Assembly (NCBI RefSeq): GCF_039539485.1
Contig: NZ_BAABDF010000007.1
Coordinates: 248,001-312,000 of the forward strand
Direction of reading: 5' to 3'
DNA from: Celeribacter arenosi
Lineage (GTDB): Bacteria; Pseudomonadota; Alphaproteobacteria; Rhodobacterales; Rhodobacteraceae
Length of the DNA stretch: 64,000 bases
Positions within the stretch are counted from its first letter, which is position 1; every line of letters starts with the position of its first letter. The translations under genes and the position numbers were made by a program. Under the pieces are notes generated by a model. The model was not told the origin of the DNA. It saw only the letters and a program-made list of their open reading frames with translations, and did not search any database. Positions 34,786 to 44,210 of this stretch are shown here, in pieces.

Positions 34786-37524
34786 GTGAAATATCCTGTA
34801 CTTGATGACGAAGCCTCGCGGCTACAGCTGCTAGATGACATAGGCCTGATGCACTCGGGGCACTCGGCCGAGTTCGACGCCATCACAGATCTCGCGGCGC
34901 AACTACTCGGATGCCCGATTGCGTTGATCTCGATCGTCGGCGAGGATGAGCAATGGTTCAAAGCGAGTGTTGGCCTCGATGCTACGCGCGCCCCGCGGCA
35001 GGATGCCTTTTGCGGACATACAATCATGGGCAAGGAGCCGATGATTGTTAGAGATGCCCGACATGACGAACGGTTCGCTGCGAACCCGTTGGTTATTGGT
35101 GAACCGCATGTTGTTTTCTATGCTGGGGTCCCAATTTCAATTGATGGGGAACACAATCTAGGTACGCTTTGCGTCATTGATAAAAAGCCTCATCAGATAA
35201 GCGATGAACAGCTTGAGCAACTGCGTGGACTTGCCAAAGTGGCTGAAGGTCTGATTGCGTCAGTTAAAACCCAAAACGAGATGAACAGGCTAAGGCTGAA
35301 GGAAAGCCGTAAATCCGAAGAGCTTTCCAAGACTGCAATCTTGCTAGAGCAGGTCAAGGAGTTGACAGGAATTGGGGGCTGGGAGCTGAAATTGGACCCC
35401 CCGTCTCTCAGATGGACAGACGAGACCAAGCGAATTCACGAATTACCACTCGACTATGAACCAAACCTTGACGAGGCGCTCCAGTTCTATGGACCTGAGG
35501 CAAGAGCGGCAATCGAAAGCAGCATAGAAAAGGCGATGTCGGATGGGTTGGGTTGGGACCTTGAGCTTCCACTGACAACAGCACTTGGTAACGATATCTG
35601 GGTTCGTGCGGCTGGTCGCCCGATATTCGAAAACGGAATCAACACCGGTCTAATTGGGGCGTTTCAGGACATCACGGAGCGCCGAAAAATCGCGCAGACG
35701 TTACAAGACTCAGAAACAAAAGCAAAAAAGGCTCAGCAAAGGCTGTGGGGCGCTATCGAAGCTCTTCCGGAAGCGTTCGTGATGTACGACGCGGAAGATC
35801 GATTGGTGACCTGTAACAAGAAGTATAAAGAGGTTTATGCGGCATCAGCGCCTGCAATATTTGAAGGTGCCGCCTTCGAGGATATTATCCAATTTGGACT
35901 CGACAATGGTCAATATCCAGAAGCCGTGGGTCAAGAAGAAGCATGGCTGCAGGAACGGCTTGAACGGCATAAAAACCCAAGCGGCCCGATGGAACAGTCT
36001 GTTGTGGGCGACAGATTCCTTCAAATTCATGAGGTTCGAACCGAGCAGGGCGATACGGTCGGTTTCCGAACCGATGTAACGGAACTCCACAGACAAAAGC
36101 GCGCCTTGGAACGTCAGGCGAGTGAAATGGAGCGACAGGCGCTGGCATTGATCAAAGCAATGCAAGACGCTGAAGCTGCGTCACTGACAGATGGTTTAAC
36201 GGGCCTAGGGAATCGGCGCGGGTTGGATATGCTCTTGGAGGATTGGGAACAACGAGTTGCTCCGGGCTTCGAAGTTGTGCTGATCCACGTAGATCTTGAT
36301 CGCTTTAAAGCGATAAACGACGTTTTCGGACATGCCGCCGGTGATCACGTTCTCTGCGTTGTCTCTCAAATACTACGAGACAGTGTACGATCGAATGAAT
36401 ACATCGCACGCGTAGGAGGTGATGAGTTCGTTATCGCTGCGACGTTCAAAAACGCCCAAAGCGCCGCGGAAATCATCGCAGATCGCATTATCAAAGCGTG
36501 CCAGGAATCGGTCGATTTCAATGGGCAGGAATTACGATTTGGGGCGAGCATCGGCATCGCACTTGCCAAAAATATTGGTATCGGTGACCTCATGGAGAAT
36601 GCTGACATCGCGCTCTATGATGCGAAATCGTCAGGCCGAAATCGATGCACCCTTTTTACGCCGGAACTTCGTGCCGTCGCAGAAGAAAAAAAATGTATGG
36701 CAGACGAATTGCTTAGAGCATTTGCCGATGATCAGATTTTCCCACACTTCCAGCCACAGGTTTCTGCTGAAGATCAATCACTCGTCGGAGTGGAGGCGCT
36801 TGCCCGCTGGCAACACCCGACAATGGGTTTGGTGCCCCCTGACGTCTTTTTGCCTGTAGCGGAGGAACTTGGTCGACTTGGAGATATTGACGACATCATC
36901 CTCCGCACGAGTTTGGAAACGGTACAGCGCCTGAAATTGCAAGGGATACAGATTCCAAAGCTTTCCGTGAACCTAAGCTATCGCCGCCTTAAGGCAAAAT
37001 CGTTGTTGAACCAGGTCGAGGATCTAAGGCCTTGGCCATGCCGATTGGCTTTTGAGCTTTTGGAGACCATCGACTACGATCAAGACGCCGACAGCTTTAG
37101 TTGGATTCTTGACAAACTAAGAGACCAAGACATTGAAATCGAATTAGATGACTTTGGTAGTGGGCGCGCCTCAATTACGACGCTTCTCCGGCTGCGCCCG
37201 GACAGAATTAAGATTGATAGACAGCTTGTGTCATCAATCGCTCATGAAGATTCGAGTGCAAACCCTTTGGTTAAGGCAATCTGCGAAATGGGAAACTCGC
37301 TGAACATTGAAATGACGGCCGAAGGTGTCGAGACCGAGGCGCAAGCTAAAGTCTTAAAACACCTAGGGTGCAGTGTGTTTCAAGGATATTTGTTTGCGCC
37401 AGCACTATCCGAGCAAGACTTGTCGCAATGGCTTAAGAATTACAAACCACGTGCTGCTTGGACACCGGCTTTGTTGCACAAATCCGATGAAGGGCAGGCT
37501 ACCCCTTTCCGCAGACGGATTTAG
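34786..37524 (+). CDS. GAF-PAS-PAS-GGDEF-EAL bifunctional c-di-GMP enzyme
   Basis: A 912-residue cytosolic sensor protein that should make and/or degrade cyclic di-GMP. A GAF domain (residues 30-155, FCGHTIMGKEPMIVRDA) is followed by two PAS domains (about 190-300 and 335-445), then GGDEF intact at 544-548, and EAL at 670-672 with LDDFGSG and AEGVETE downstream. The inhibitory RxxD site reads RSNE, so product inhibition may be weak. Start is GTG 34786, with GGAGG before it. The 3' end touches an IS5 relic: the last 15 residues may be IS-encoded. Confidence 0.9.
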   Translation: MKYPVLDDEASRLQLLDDIGLMHSGHSAEFDAITDLAAQLLGCPIALISIVGEDEQWFKASVGLDATRAPRQDAFCGHTIMGKEPMIVRDARHDERFAANPLVIGEPHVVFYAGVPISIDGEHNLGTLCVIDKKPHQISDEQLEQLRGLAKVAEGLIASVKTQNEMNRLRLKESRKSEELSKTAILLEQVKELTGIGGWELKLDPPSLRWTDETKRIHELPLDYEPNLDEALQFYGPEARAAIESSIEKAMSDGLGWDLELPLTTALGNDIWVRAAGRPIFENGINTGLIGAFQDITERRKIAQTLQDSETKAKKAQQRLWGAIEALPEAFVMYDAEDRLVTCNKKYKEVYAASAPAIFEGAAFEDIIQFGLDNGQYPEAVGQEEAWLQERLERHKNPSGPMEQSVVGDRFLQIHEVRTEQGDTVGFRTDVTELHRQKRALERQASEMERQALALIKAMQDAEAASLTDGLTGLGNRRGLDMLLEDWEQRVAPGFEVVLIHVDLDRFKAINDVFGHAAGDHVLCVVSQILRDSVRSNEYIARVGGDEFVIAATFKNAQSAAEIIADRIIKACQESVDFNGQELRFGASIGIALAKNIGIGDLMENADIALYDAKSSGRNRCTLFTPELRAVAEEKKCMADELLRAFADDQIFPHFQPQVSAEDQSLVGVEALARWQHPTMGLVPPDVFLPVAEELGRLGDIDDIILRTSLETVQRLKLQGIQIPKLSVNLSYRRLKAKSLLNQVEDLRPWPCRLAFELLETIDYDQDADSFSWILDKLRDQDIEIELDDFGSGRASITTLLRLRPDRIKIDRQLVSSIAHEDSSANPLVKAICEMGNSLNIEMTAEGVETEAQAKVLKHLGCSVFQGYLFAPALSEQDLSQWLKNYKPRAAWTPALLHKSDEGQATPFRRRI

Positions 37525-37525
37525 C

Positions 37526-38270
37526 CTACGGGCACCGCGACGGGTATGCTCAGAGCGGTGTAGCGGTTCAGGATGGCGATGCGGATTTGGATCTCCGCGA
37601 TGCCTTTCGAAGCCCTTCGCCATGAGACTTTAACCTAGCAAGTTGACGCAATGCATCTTCGTTTCGACGCGGCTTCTGCGGTGATATCCGCTCCAGCGGC
37701 GCCACAGGGTGCGGCCCAATTATCGTTGGGCACTGACCGCTTCGTTGCGGGCAATTGCTCCGGCGCTCGTCGGCTACCAAGGCTTTGCATTCTTGCGTGG
37801 CGGGATCACCGCATAGGCACCTATGGCGGCAACCTCTCGGGACATTGCTTTGCAATGCCCTGCCGGTCAGCGGATGTGACGTTTTGAGCCGCCATGCTTG
37901 CGCGCATTCCGCTCGCCTTCACATTCGGCTTTGATGCCTGTGCTATCGATGAGGAGGTTCAGTGGCCCCGTAAAACCGCGATAAGGCAGGGTCACGTTCA
38001 GTGTTTAAGGTGCTGAAACCAGGCGCGCCCCAGCCCAGTCCGACCAACTTTTACAGGCTTTCTACAAAACTCTGGTCTGTCGCGGTGGAAGTCCAAACAG
38101 CACCTTCAAGGTCAGACAAGCTTGGATCGCAGCATCGCTGAAGCTACGTTGCCTACCGCGCTTACCGGGTGGCGGCAGTATCCACTGCCAAATCCGGATC
38201 AAACCAAATCGACAGTGATCCGCGACGCTACAAGCTGTCATTGTAAGACGACCAATTCTTGGTCTTGCCC
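37526..38270 (-). pseudogene. IS5-family transposase relic
   Basis: Pieces of an IS5-type DDE transposase read in order on the minus strand, across several frames and stops: KTKNWSSYNDSL, RGSLSIWFDPD, FVESL, KLVGLGW, YRGFTGPLNLLIDSTGIKAE, RNARKHGG, AVIPPRKNAKPW, LWRRWSGYHRRSRVETKMHC. Frameshifts and a deletion in the middle make it non-functional. It ends one base from the GGDEF-EAL stop. Confidence 0.88.
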
Positions 38271-38496
38271 TTCGTAGGGGCCCAACTGCTCATTTCCTGC
38301 AGCTATCACGCCGGAGTCATACAGTGAATCCCATCAACCCATTTGTGCAACAATTCCTGCAAGGGCGCGACATGACACTGCAAACCTTGATCGCGTTGGC
38401 AGTTGTGCATGCCCATTTGTGCGAAGCGGCCTGCCGCCGCGCGTTTCTTGAATGTCGGCTCTATCGGATAAAAGAGAGGCCACTGTGACCGTTTAG

Positions 38497-39054
38497 TCAG
38501 TTCCAGAATGAGATTGACGTAGACCCTATGACCTTGTCGGCAATAGCATCCGTCATGGCTACCCAATTGACGTCGACGCTGTCCTCTGTCGGCAAGGCGT
38601 CCGCACGGTGATTGAGGGCATAAAGGGTGATCGTGTATTCATGGCGCGCTCCCGGCGGAGAGCAAGGCGGCGTATAGCCGGTGCGTCCGCCGTCCTTGTC
38701 CGACCCTTCATCGCCGATCGATGCCGGGTTTCCTTGTGGGATGGTCGTCGTCTGCGCAGGAATATTCCAGAGCAACCAGTACTGACTGGGTGGATCAACG
38801 CCCTCGACAGTGTCTTTGGGATAATGATGCATGATAAGGGCGAGGCTTTCGGTCCCTTCCGGCACATGTCCCCAATCAAGTGGCGGTGACAGACCATCAC
38901 CACCGTCGCGCGTGCACTTCAGAGCGGGCGGCAGATTGCCGCCATCCGTGATTGCGGGACTGGACAGGACAAACGCGTCCTGCGCTGCCACAGGGACAGC
39001 GATCGCAAGGCACGCCACGCACGACGCAAACATGCGGCCAAAGGCGGAAGTCAT
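38497..39054 (-). CDS. Secreted PEBP (YbhB/YbcL-like) protein
   Basis: A 185-residue exported protein of the phosphatidylethanolamine-binding family. Residues 1-24 form a Sec signal (PVAAQ). The ligand-pocket motifs are PPALKCTRDGGDGLSPPLDW, YWLLWNIP and PPGARHEYTITLYAL. The two bacterial E. coli members are cytosolic or periplasmic; this one is exported. Last gene of the MarR-led operon, overlapping the YHYH gene before it (ATGA). Confidence 0.9.
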   Translation of the reverse strand: MTSAFGRMFASCVACLAIAVPVAAQDAFVLSSPAITDGGNLPPALKCTRDGGDGLSPPLDWGHVPEGTESLALIMHHYPKDTVEGVDPPSQYWLLWNIPAQTTTIPQGNPASIGDEGSDKDGGRTGYTPPCSPPGARHEYTITLYALNHRADALPTEDSVDVNWVAMTDAIADKVIGSTSISFWN

Positions 39055-40004
39055 CTGCAGAACTCCCCTTGCATCACTTTGCCGCCATTGGTGACCGTGC
39101 TGGTTGTGTAGTTGTAGCAGTTCTCCGTACCGGAGGGCGCATAACGGATGTAATAGTCCTGACCCTTATAGCTGTAGTCCATGCTGCGGCTTCCGTCGGT
39201 ATTCTGCGTCAATACGAGGTTTTCGACGCCACCCTGCGGCGGGCGCCCCGGTTCAGCGCCGCCACCACCCACGGCGGTCAGCGGTCGGACCCGGGGCAAT
39301 TGATCAAAATCTTCAACGACACCCATCAAACATTGCACGATGTAGGGGGCATCCTGCGATGTGTGGTAACGGTATCCGAAGGTATCATCGGTTTGCCCGT
39401 TGCACACATCCAAGGCACCTTCGGCGATAGTTGACCCGTCGGGGTTGGTGTCACCGAAGATCGGAAATCCGTCGAAGGCCCAGCCAATGATTGCATCGGG
39501 CCCTGCGTTGTTCATCTGTGCGATCATACACGTCGGGGTGACATGGTAGTGATAGTCGTCGCCCCGTCCGGCATGTCCACCGCAGACGTCCAGCTGGCCC
39601 GTTTGCAGCGTGTCATGTTGGGCTTGATGATGGGCCAGATCGGCCTCGGTCATCTCGCCCCCGCCTGTGTAGTCATAGATCGGCACCCCGTTAACGGCGA
39701 CGCCCAAGGCCGCGTCCCGCGTTAAAGGAGTTCCGTTGTACTCGGGGGCCAGCAAAATCGGCGCGCCATACTCGGCGGGTACGGGCACCTGCTCGTTAGT
39801 GCCAATAATGCCGGTCATCATCTCGTGATCGGGATATGTGTCGGATGTGAGTATGGCGTGCGTGTCAGAGCAGTTGACGGTCACACTATCCGAGAACCCC
39901 GCGTCTTCGACCGATGACTTTACAGCACTGCAGTGATCCTCGTGGGCCAAGACAGGCATGGCGAGAATGCAAAGGAACGGGGCAAGAATGAGTGGACGGA
40001 TCAT
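39051..40004 (-). CDS. Secreted YHYH-domain protein (first copy in order of coordinates)
   Basis: A 317-residue exported protein with a Sec signal ending MPVLAHE. The defining motif DDYHYHVTPTC sits near residue 165, preceded by DVCGGHAGRG and followed by GWAFDGFPIFG. A second His motif, FGYRYHTSQDAPYIVQC, follows. Clustered His and Cys suggest metal binding, but the function of the YHYH family is not known. It shares the operon with a second YHYH protein (42620-43609) and overlaps the PEBP gene. Confidence 0.88.
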   Translation of the reverse strand: MIRPLILAPFLCILAMPVLAHEDHCSAVKSSVEDAGFSDSVTVNCSDTHAILTSDTYPDHEMMTGIIGTNEQVPVPAEYGAPILLAPEYNGTPLTRDAALGVAVNGVPIYDYTGGGEMTEADLAHHQAQHDTLQTGQLDVCGGHAGRGDDYHYHVTPTCMIAQMNNAGPDAIIGWAFDGFPIFGDTNPDGSTIAEGALDVCNGQTDDTFGYRYHTSQDAPYIVQCLMGVVEDFDQLPRVRPLTAVGGGGAEPGRPPQGGVENLVLTQNTDGSRSMDYSYKGQDYYIRYAPSGTENCYNYTTSTVTNGGKVMQGEFCR

Positions 40005-40119
40005 GGTTATGGCCTTTCTTGGATGGGGCATTCGACAGTCAGGCGACACAAAACCGAATTGCTTTGTTCACGGTCGAAATCCCGGATGTTGTCGGCTTCT
40101 TGGCTCTACCTAATTGCTA

Positions 40120-40647
40120 TCAGTTGTCGGCAGTCCGGTTGCTCCACGTTTGGAAGGCGGCGCGGTCTTCGCTGCAAACCTCAAGCGACAGGGCCTTGAT
40201 TTGATTGGTGTCGCTGCGGCCTGTCCGTGTGTCGTCGCCCAAAGTCAGGCACATGTCGGCGGCGCTGGCGGGCGTGATCGTGCCGGCGCCCGAAAAGGCA
40301 AAGGTTTGTTCGGCACTGCCGTCGCATTCGGCAAGTTCAACCGCCGAACCAGCATCCATTCCAGCCACTTCGGCGCAGACATCGAACTCGGGCATGTAAA
40401 GCACCCCTTCGGCGAAGCGGTCCGAGTCGAAACCCTGGTCGACAAAAATTTCGCCCGAAGGACTGTAACATGTATGGCCCTGAAGGCCGTCAGACGGGTC
40501 GGCCTGAGCGCCCTGTCCACCAGAGATGTCGATACAGTAGCCGTTCTGCGTGTTGTCGAGCAGATCAACCACGTAGATTTCAACGGTCTCTGCATGGGCC
40601 ACGGAAGCTGTCAAAAGAAGTGCTGCGGATGTTGCGAGTCTAAGCAT
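40120..40647 (-). CDS. Secreted small protein, beta-trefoil (ricin-B)-like
   Basis: A 175-residue exported protein with a Sec signal (SVAHAET). The Cys-rich body has CIDISGG, CLTLGDD and the ending FQTW, the QxW-like mark of ricin-B beta-trefoil lectins, with the usual spacing of Cys and hydrophobic residues. This would give it carbohydrate or lipid binding, but only part of the trefoil can be seen. Middle gene of the MarR operon. Confidence 0.7.
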   Translation of the reverse strand: MLRLATSAALLLTASVAHAETVEIYVVDLLDNTQNGYCIDISGGQGAQADPSDGLQGHTCYSPSGEIFVDQGFDSDRFAEGVLYMPEFDVCAEVAGMDAGSAVELAECDGSAEQTFAFSGAGTITPASAADMCLTLGDDTRTGRSDTNQIKALSLEVCSEDRAAFQTWSNRTADN

Positions 40648-40691
40648 TGGAATATGCCCTTTTGTTTCGGTCGGGGGGAAATCTCGGGGTC

Positions 40692-41330
40692 TCAGTCGAC
40701 GGTCAGGCGGCAGAGGACGGTGTTGCTTTGTTCAAGATCCGGTCCCCAGATAAACTCTGCTTCATCGGTCCAGTCGATATCGTCATAGCCCATCTTCGGG
40801 TCGACCTGCGCGGCGGTGTAGACATCGGCCTGCGACCAGTCGGAGGCATCGAAACCGGCTGTGTCCCACCCATCCGGTTCGTCTGAGATATCAAAAGCGC
40901 AGGCACCTTCGCCCGCGACTGGATCGGCTTCATTTTCGCAGGACTTGTCCAGTGGCGCCTTATGGATCACTAGGCATTGCCAGCTTGCATCGCTGACGGC
41001 GACAGTTGCGCCCGCTGCATCCATGATCTGCAAAATGACACCGCCATCGCCCATCTGCTGACGCCTGGTTCCAATGTATTCAAGGCCGGTGTCGTTCTGG
41101 ATGAAGTCGCGCGCGACCAGGCCGATGACGAAAGGGCGCTCCGCCTCGAAGGTAAAGCTCTCTGCGTTGAAGGAACGCTCAGTCGTGATCGGCACGCTGT
41201 CTTGTGCGACCTGCACGCCATTCACGCGCATTTCGAACCAGTTGTCCGCCCAAATGTCGGTAGCGTATTGTTCTGCCTGACCGATTGTCGGGACGGCCGA
41301 CAGCATCAGTGCCGCGATGAGACGTGTCAT
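40692..41330 (-). CDS. Secreted protein of unknown function
   Basis: A 212-residue exported protein with a Sec signal ending GQAEQ. The start at 41330 (MTRLIAALML) is chosen because the signal begins there. The first half, WADNWFEMRVNGVQVAQD, and the end, DEAEFIWGPDLEQSNTVLCRLTVD, look like a beta-sandwich or galactose-binding fold. It has paired Cys. I do not recognise the family. Operon gene. Confidence 0.7.
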   Translation of the reverse strand: MTRLIAALMLSAVPTIGQAEQYATDIWADNWFEMRVNGVQVAQDSVPITTERSFNAESFTFEAERPFVIGLVARDFIQNDTGLEYIGTRRQQMGDGGVILQIMDAAGATVAVSDASWQCLVIHKAPLDKSCENEADPVAGEGACAFDISDEPDGWDTAGFDASDWSQADVYTAAQVDPKMGYDDIDWTDEAEFIWGPDLEQSNTVLCRLTVD

Positions 41331-41386
41331 GGGATGTCCTTTTGCAAATGAAACGGCGGGCCATTCATCGGCCCGCCTATGGGGTG

Positions 41387-42580
41387 TTAGCGCACGCAGC
41401 GCACGAGGTTGTCGGAGCGGTTGTAGTCGCAAGCGTTGATCGAACAGGTCGTGTCATCGGTCATCTCCTGGCCAATGATCGTCTTGATCGAGGAGCGCTG
41501 CGCCCCCGCACCGTGCCAGTCGGTGTATTCGGTCTGGTCGCCCGCTTTGCTGAGCGCGCGGCCAAAGGTGATGACGTTGGCGTAGTTTTTCCAGTCACCA
41601 AAGGTCGTGCTGGTCCAGAAATCCAGCGTTTCGGAATCGTCCGTGATCGCTAAGTAGGCCTCATCGATCGCCGGAAAACCGGTGCGGTCATAGTCCACGA
41701 TGCTTTGCAGTTCCTTGGAATTGGGCAGGGTCCAGTCGTCATGGTCTGCAAGCTCCAGCGCTTCGCAATAGGCCAGCGCCTCGGCCCATTCGCGACGGAT
41801 GTTGTCATCAGATTGCTGCCACATCAGGCCGCTGGCATTGTCGGTGACCGTGCCGTCGCCATTGTCGACAAAGGCGTTGACCCCATAAAGATTTTCCTCG
41901 CCGCTGACACAGCGCACATAGTTGCCCGGCGTCTGTCCGTTTTCCCCGGTCAATCCACCAGTCGCAGCAGCGCCGGTGTAGAAATCAAGGCCAGTGCCAT
42001 AGGCCTTTATATGCCCATCGGCAAAGTTGAACCCGAAGGCAGCCTGATTGCGCCCGTTCTGGACCGGGCCCTTCACGTAAAGAGTGGAACTCCAGTATTG
42101 GCCAGCAAAGGCCATTTGCCCCTTTGGATATTCGAAATCGAAGACTGACGTGTCGATATAGGGGGTCGGTTCACCTTCCTCGGGGGTCAGCAATTCGCCT
42201 CGGTTGTCGGCAAGAGAATAGAGTTCCTTGATCGAGGGTACGCGCCAATCTGAACGCCCACCCAGTTCCAATGTGCCGCAATAGGCGATGCCATCGAGAT
42301 ACTGAAGCCGGTCATCTTGTGGCGTCTGCTGCCAGACGAGGCCGGTGTTATTATCGAGAACCGTTCCATCCCCGTTGTCAGAGTAGGAGGCCGGAAGGCC
42401 TGAGTATTGGGCATCCTGACCAAAAAGTGCCTCTCCTTCGATAGGACAGTCGATGTCCTCGCCCACGAGGTCGAAACAGGTGTCTTGCATCGTGTCGACC
42501 ACCGGATAGGTCAAATCCTGGGCATGGCCGGCTGTCGCGGCAAGGGCGAGTAGCAGCGCGGTGTGCGGTGAGGTTTTCAT
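41387..42580 (-). CDS. Secreted two-domain DUF1566 protein
   Basis: A 397-residue exported protein with two Lcl-type DUF1566 domains. Each has the marks DNGDGTV, GLVWQQ (or GLMWQQ), a YC, a W-P-KEL box (WRVPSIKELYSL; WTLPNSKELQSI) and a YW or FWTST. The first lies at about 65-225, the second at about 235-397. Such domains occur in adhesins and in the collagen-like Lcl. The signal ends TAGHAQD. It may bind sugar or metal outside the cell; this is inference. Confidence 0.88.
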   Translation of the reverse strand: MKTSPHTALLLALAATAGHAQDLTYPVVDTMQDTCFDLVGEDIDCPIEGEALFGQDAQYSGLPASYSDNGDGTVLDNNTGLVWQQTPQDDRLQYLDGIAYCGTLELGGRSDWRVPSIKELYSLADNRGELLTPEEGEPTPYIDTSVFDFEYPKGQMAFAGQYWSSTLYVKGPVQNGRNQAAFGFNFADGHIKAYGTGLDFYTGAAATGGLTGENGQTPGNYVRCVSGEENLYGVNAFVDNGDGTVTDNASGLMWQQSDDNIRREWAEALAYCEALELADHDDWTLPNSKELQSIVDYDRTGFPAIDEAYLAITDDSETLDFWTSTTFGDWKNYANVITFGRALSKAGDQTEYTDWHGAGAQRSSIKTIIGQEMTDDTTCSINACDYNRSDNLVRCVR

Positions 42581-42619
42581 TGCAAGTACCTTTCCAGAAT
42601 GACGGTATCGGAATGGATT

Positions 42620-43609
42620 TCATGGGCGTGGCCGACGCACCGAGGCGTCGCAGGTGCCGTCCGGATCGTCGAGGGTGCAGCCGGTTTGTGCTGTCAAACA
42701 GCCGAGGATCGCGTTCGAACCAGCCTCGCCTGCATGGTAGTGATAGTTACCGTCCTCACCTGCGTGCCCGTTGCACTGGTCAAGGTTTTCCGGCGCTGCG
42801 CCATCGGCCATCAAATGTGGCAAGATCAGAAACCCGTCCATAGCAACGCCGATGGGTGCGCCGTGATTGTCGGCTTCTGCCACGCCGGGGGCTTCGTCCA
42901 GACAATCGGTTACCGCGTGATAGTGATATCCCACGAAGGGGTTCACATGCCCGCCGCAATCGTCGAAGGGCGCAATGGTGTAGGCCCCGAGGATTGCATC
43001 GACCGGGGCCGGGCCATCGAGGCGCACGCCATTATAGGCCACGCCGGAGCCGCTCATGTTCGTGGGTGTCGTCAGGGACGCCGCGACAGGTTCGAGCGGG
43101 ATCACATAGGTCACGACCGCCTCCTCTGGCAGCGTTTGCGGCAAGCACTGCACGCAGTAATTCTGGTAGTCAGGGTCCACATCTGGCCGCGCGGCGGCCT
43201 CGCATTCCTGAAGTGTGCCGGTGTAGCGGATGTCGCCGGTGTCGGGATCGTAGAGTTGCCAGTTCGTGTCGCCGTAAATCTCCGACAGTCGTGATATGAA
43301 ATCGCCATCGACGTCCACGGTCTCTCCATCAAGAAACCAGATACCGCCCGCCTCGGAGTCGTCACTGATATGCGTCGGACACCACGGACCGGGAGTATAT
43401 GTCAATGGATTGGCAGCGACGGTGATCCGGAAACATTCCGCCTCGGCCCCTTCGGAGAGGGTGCAATCGACAACCTCAGGACCGGCGCGCACGTCGGCAA
43501 CTTCGAAAAAGTGATTGAGGTCATGCAGCCAGTCGCCATTCGTGTCCGCTTTGACATTGCCGGGCAGAGCGGCCAGTGACGCGCATAAGAGGGTGGCTTT
43601 CGGGATCAT
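42620..43609 (-). CDS. Secreted YHYH-domain protein (second copy)
   Basis: A 329-residue exported protein with a signal ending GNVKAD. Two His motifs are visible: PFVGYHYHAVTDC and DGNYHYHAG. Near the front, DTNGDWLHDLNHF resembles a calcium-binding EF-hand loop, and DPDTGDIRYTG is similar. The start at 43609 is chosen for the signal peptide. First structural gene after marR. Low identity to the other YHYH protein shows an old duplication or separate recruitment. Confidence 0.85.
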   Translation of the reverse strand: MIPKATLLCASLAALPGNVKADTNGDWLHDLNHFFEVADVRAGPEVVDCTLSEGAEAECFRITVAANPLTYTPGPWCPTHISDDSEAGGIWFLDGETVDVDGDFISRLSEIYGDTNWQLYDPDTGDIRYTGTLQECEAAARPDVDPDYQNYCVQCLPQTLPEEAVVTYVIPLEPVAASLTTPTNMSGSGVAYNGVRLDGPAPVDAILGAYTIAPFDDCGGHVNPFVGYHYHAVTDCLDEAPGVAEADNHGAPIGVAMDGFLILPHLMADGAAPENLDQCNGHAGEDGNYHYHAGEAGSNAILGCLTAQTGCTLDDPDGTCDASVRRPRP

Positions 43610-43674
43610 GACATCTCTCCTGTCGGGGTTGGTCATTGGTGCAGTAGGCAGGGCCGGTCGCTCTGCGTGTTGCG

Positions 43675-44151
43675 TCAGCCCTGACTGAGCTCCTTTGTCG
43701 CGGTGTTGGCGGGTTCTACACCCGGAACGCGCCCGCCTAGGGTGTCGCGCAGATTGCGGGTCAGGTTGGCGAGTTGGGTGGCGCTGTCCGCTCCGATCCG
43801 ATCTTCGATCAGACGGTCGATTTCGCGCCAGGCGGCATGGATGTCCGACAACAAGTTGCGACCGCGCTCGGTAAGGCGCAGCATGTGGGCGCGGGCCTCC
43901 TCGGGATCGATCTCGCGCGTTATGTACCCGGCATCAATCAATCGGGTGGTCATCGTGCTCATGCTGGCGGGCTTTGTTCCGAATGCCCGGGCAAGCTGGA
44001 CCTGCGATGCTGGCTCCATCCGTGACAGCGCATCAATAACACGCGCCTGTCTGGGGTGAATGGACAGGGCCGCAAGTCGCATGCGCAGATGATCCTCCAG
44101 CAGGGTGGCGGAATGAAGCAAGTAATGTAGCTTGAACGAGTCGGTTTGCAT
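43675..44151 (-). CDS. MarR-family transcriptional regulator
   Basis: A 158-residue winged-HTH regulator: SQVQLARAFGTKPASMSTMTTRLIDAGYITREIDPEEARAHMLRLTERG is the HTH and wing. The start at 44151 (MQTDSFKLHYLLHS) lies inside an operator-like repeat, so it can repress itself. It is the first gene of the seven-gene secreted-protein operon and faces the membrane protein gene at 44211. Effector unknown. Confidence 0.9.
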   Translation of the reverse strand: MQTDSFKLHYLLHSATLLEDHLRMRLAALSIHPRQARVIDALSRMEPASQVQLARAFGTKPASMSTMTTRLIDAGYITREIDPEEARAHMLRLTERGRNLLSDIHAAWREIDRLIEDRIGADSATQLANLTRNLRDTLGGRVPGVEPANTATKELSQG

Positions 44152-44168
44152 GCGAACAGTTCGTATGC
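44148..44168. promoter_or_regulatory. MarR-type operator over the marR start
   Basis: Two 10-base arms, GCATGCGAAC and GTTCGTATGC, with one base between and a single mismatch. It covers the marR start codon and lies 43 bp before the GTG of the divergent membrane gene. Size and symmetry fit a MarR dimer site. Confidence 0.7.
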
Positions 44169-44210
44169 TAATTATGTGGAATGTGCAAGTCCTGACAAGG
44201 TTGCTTTCCC

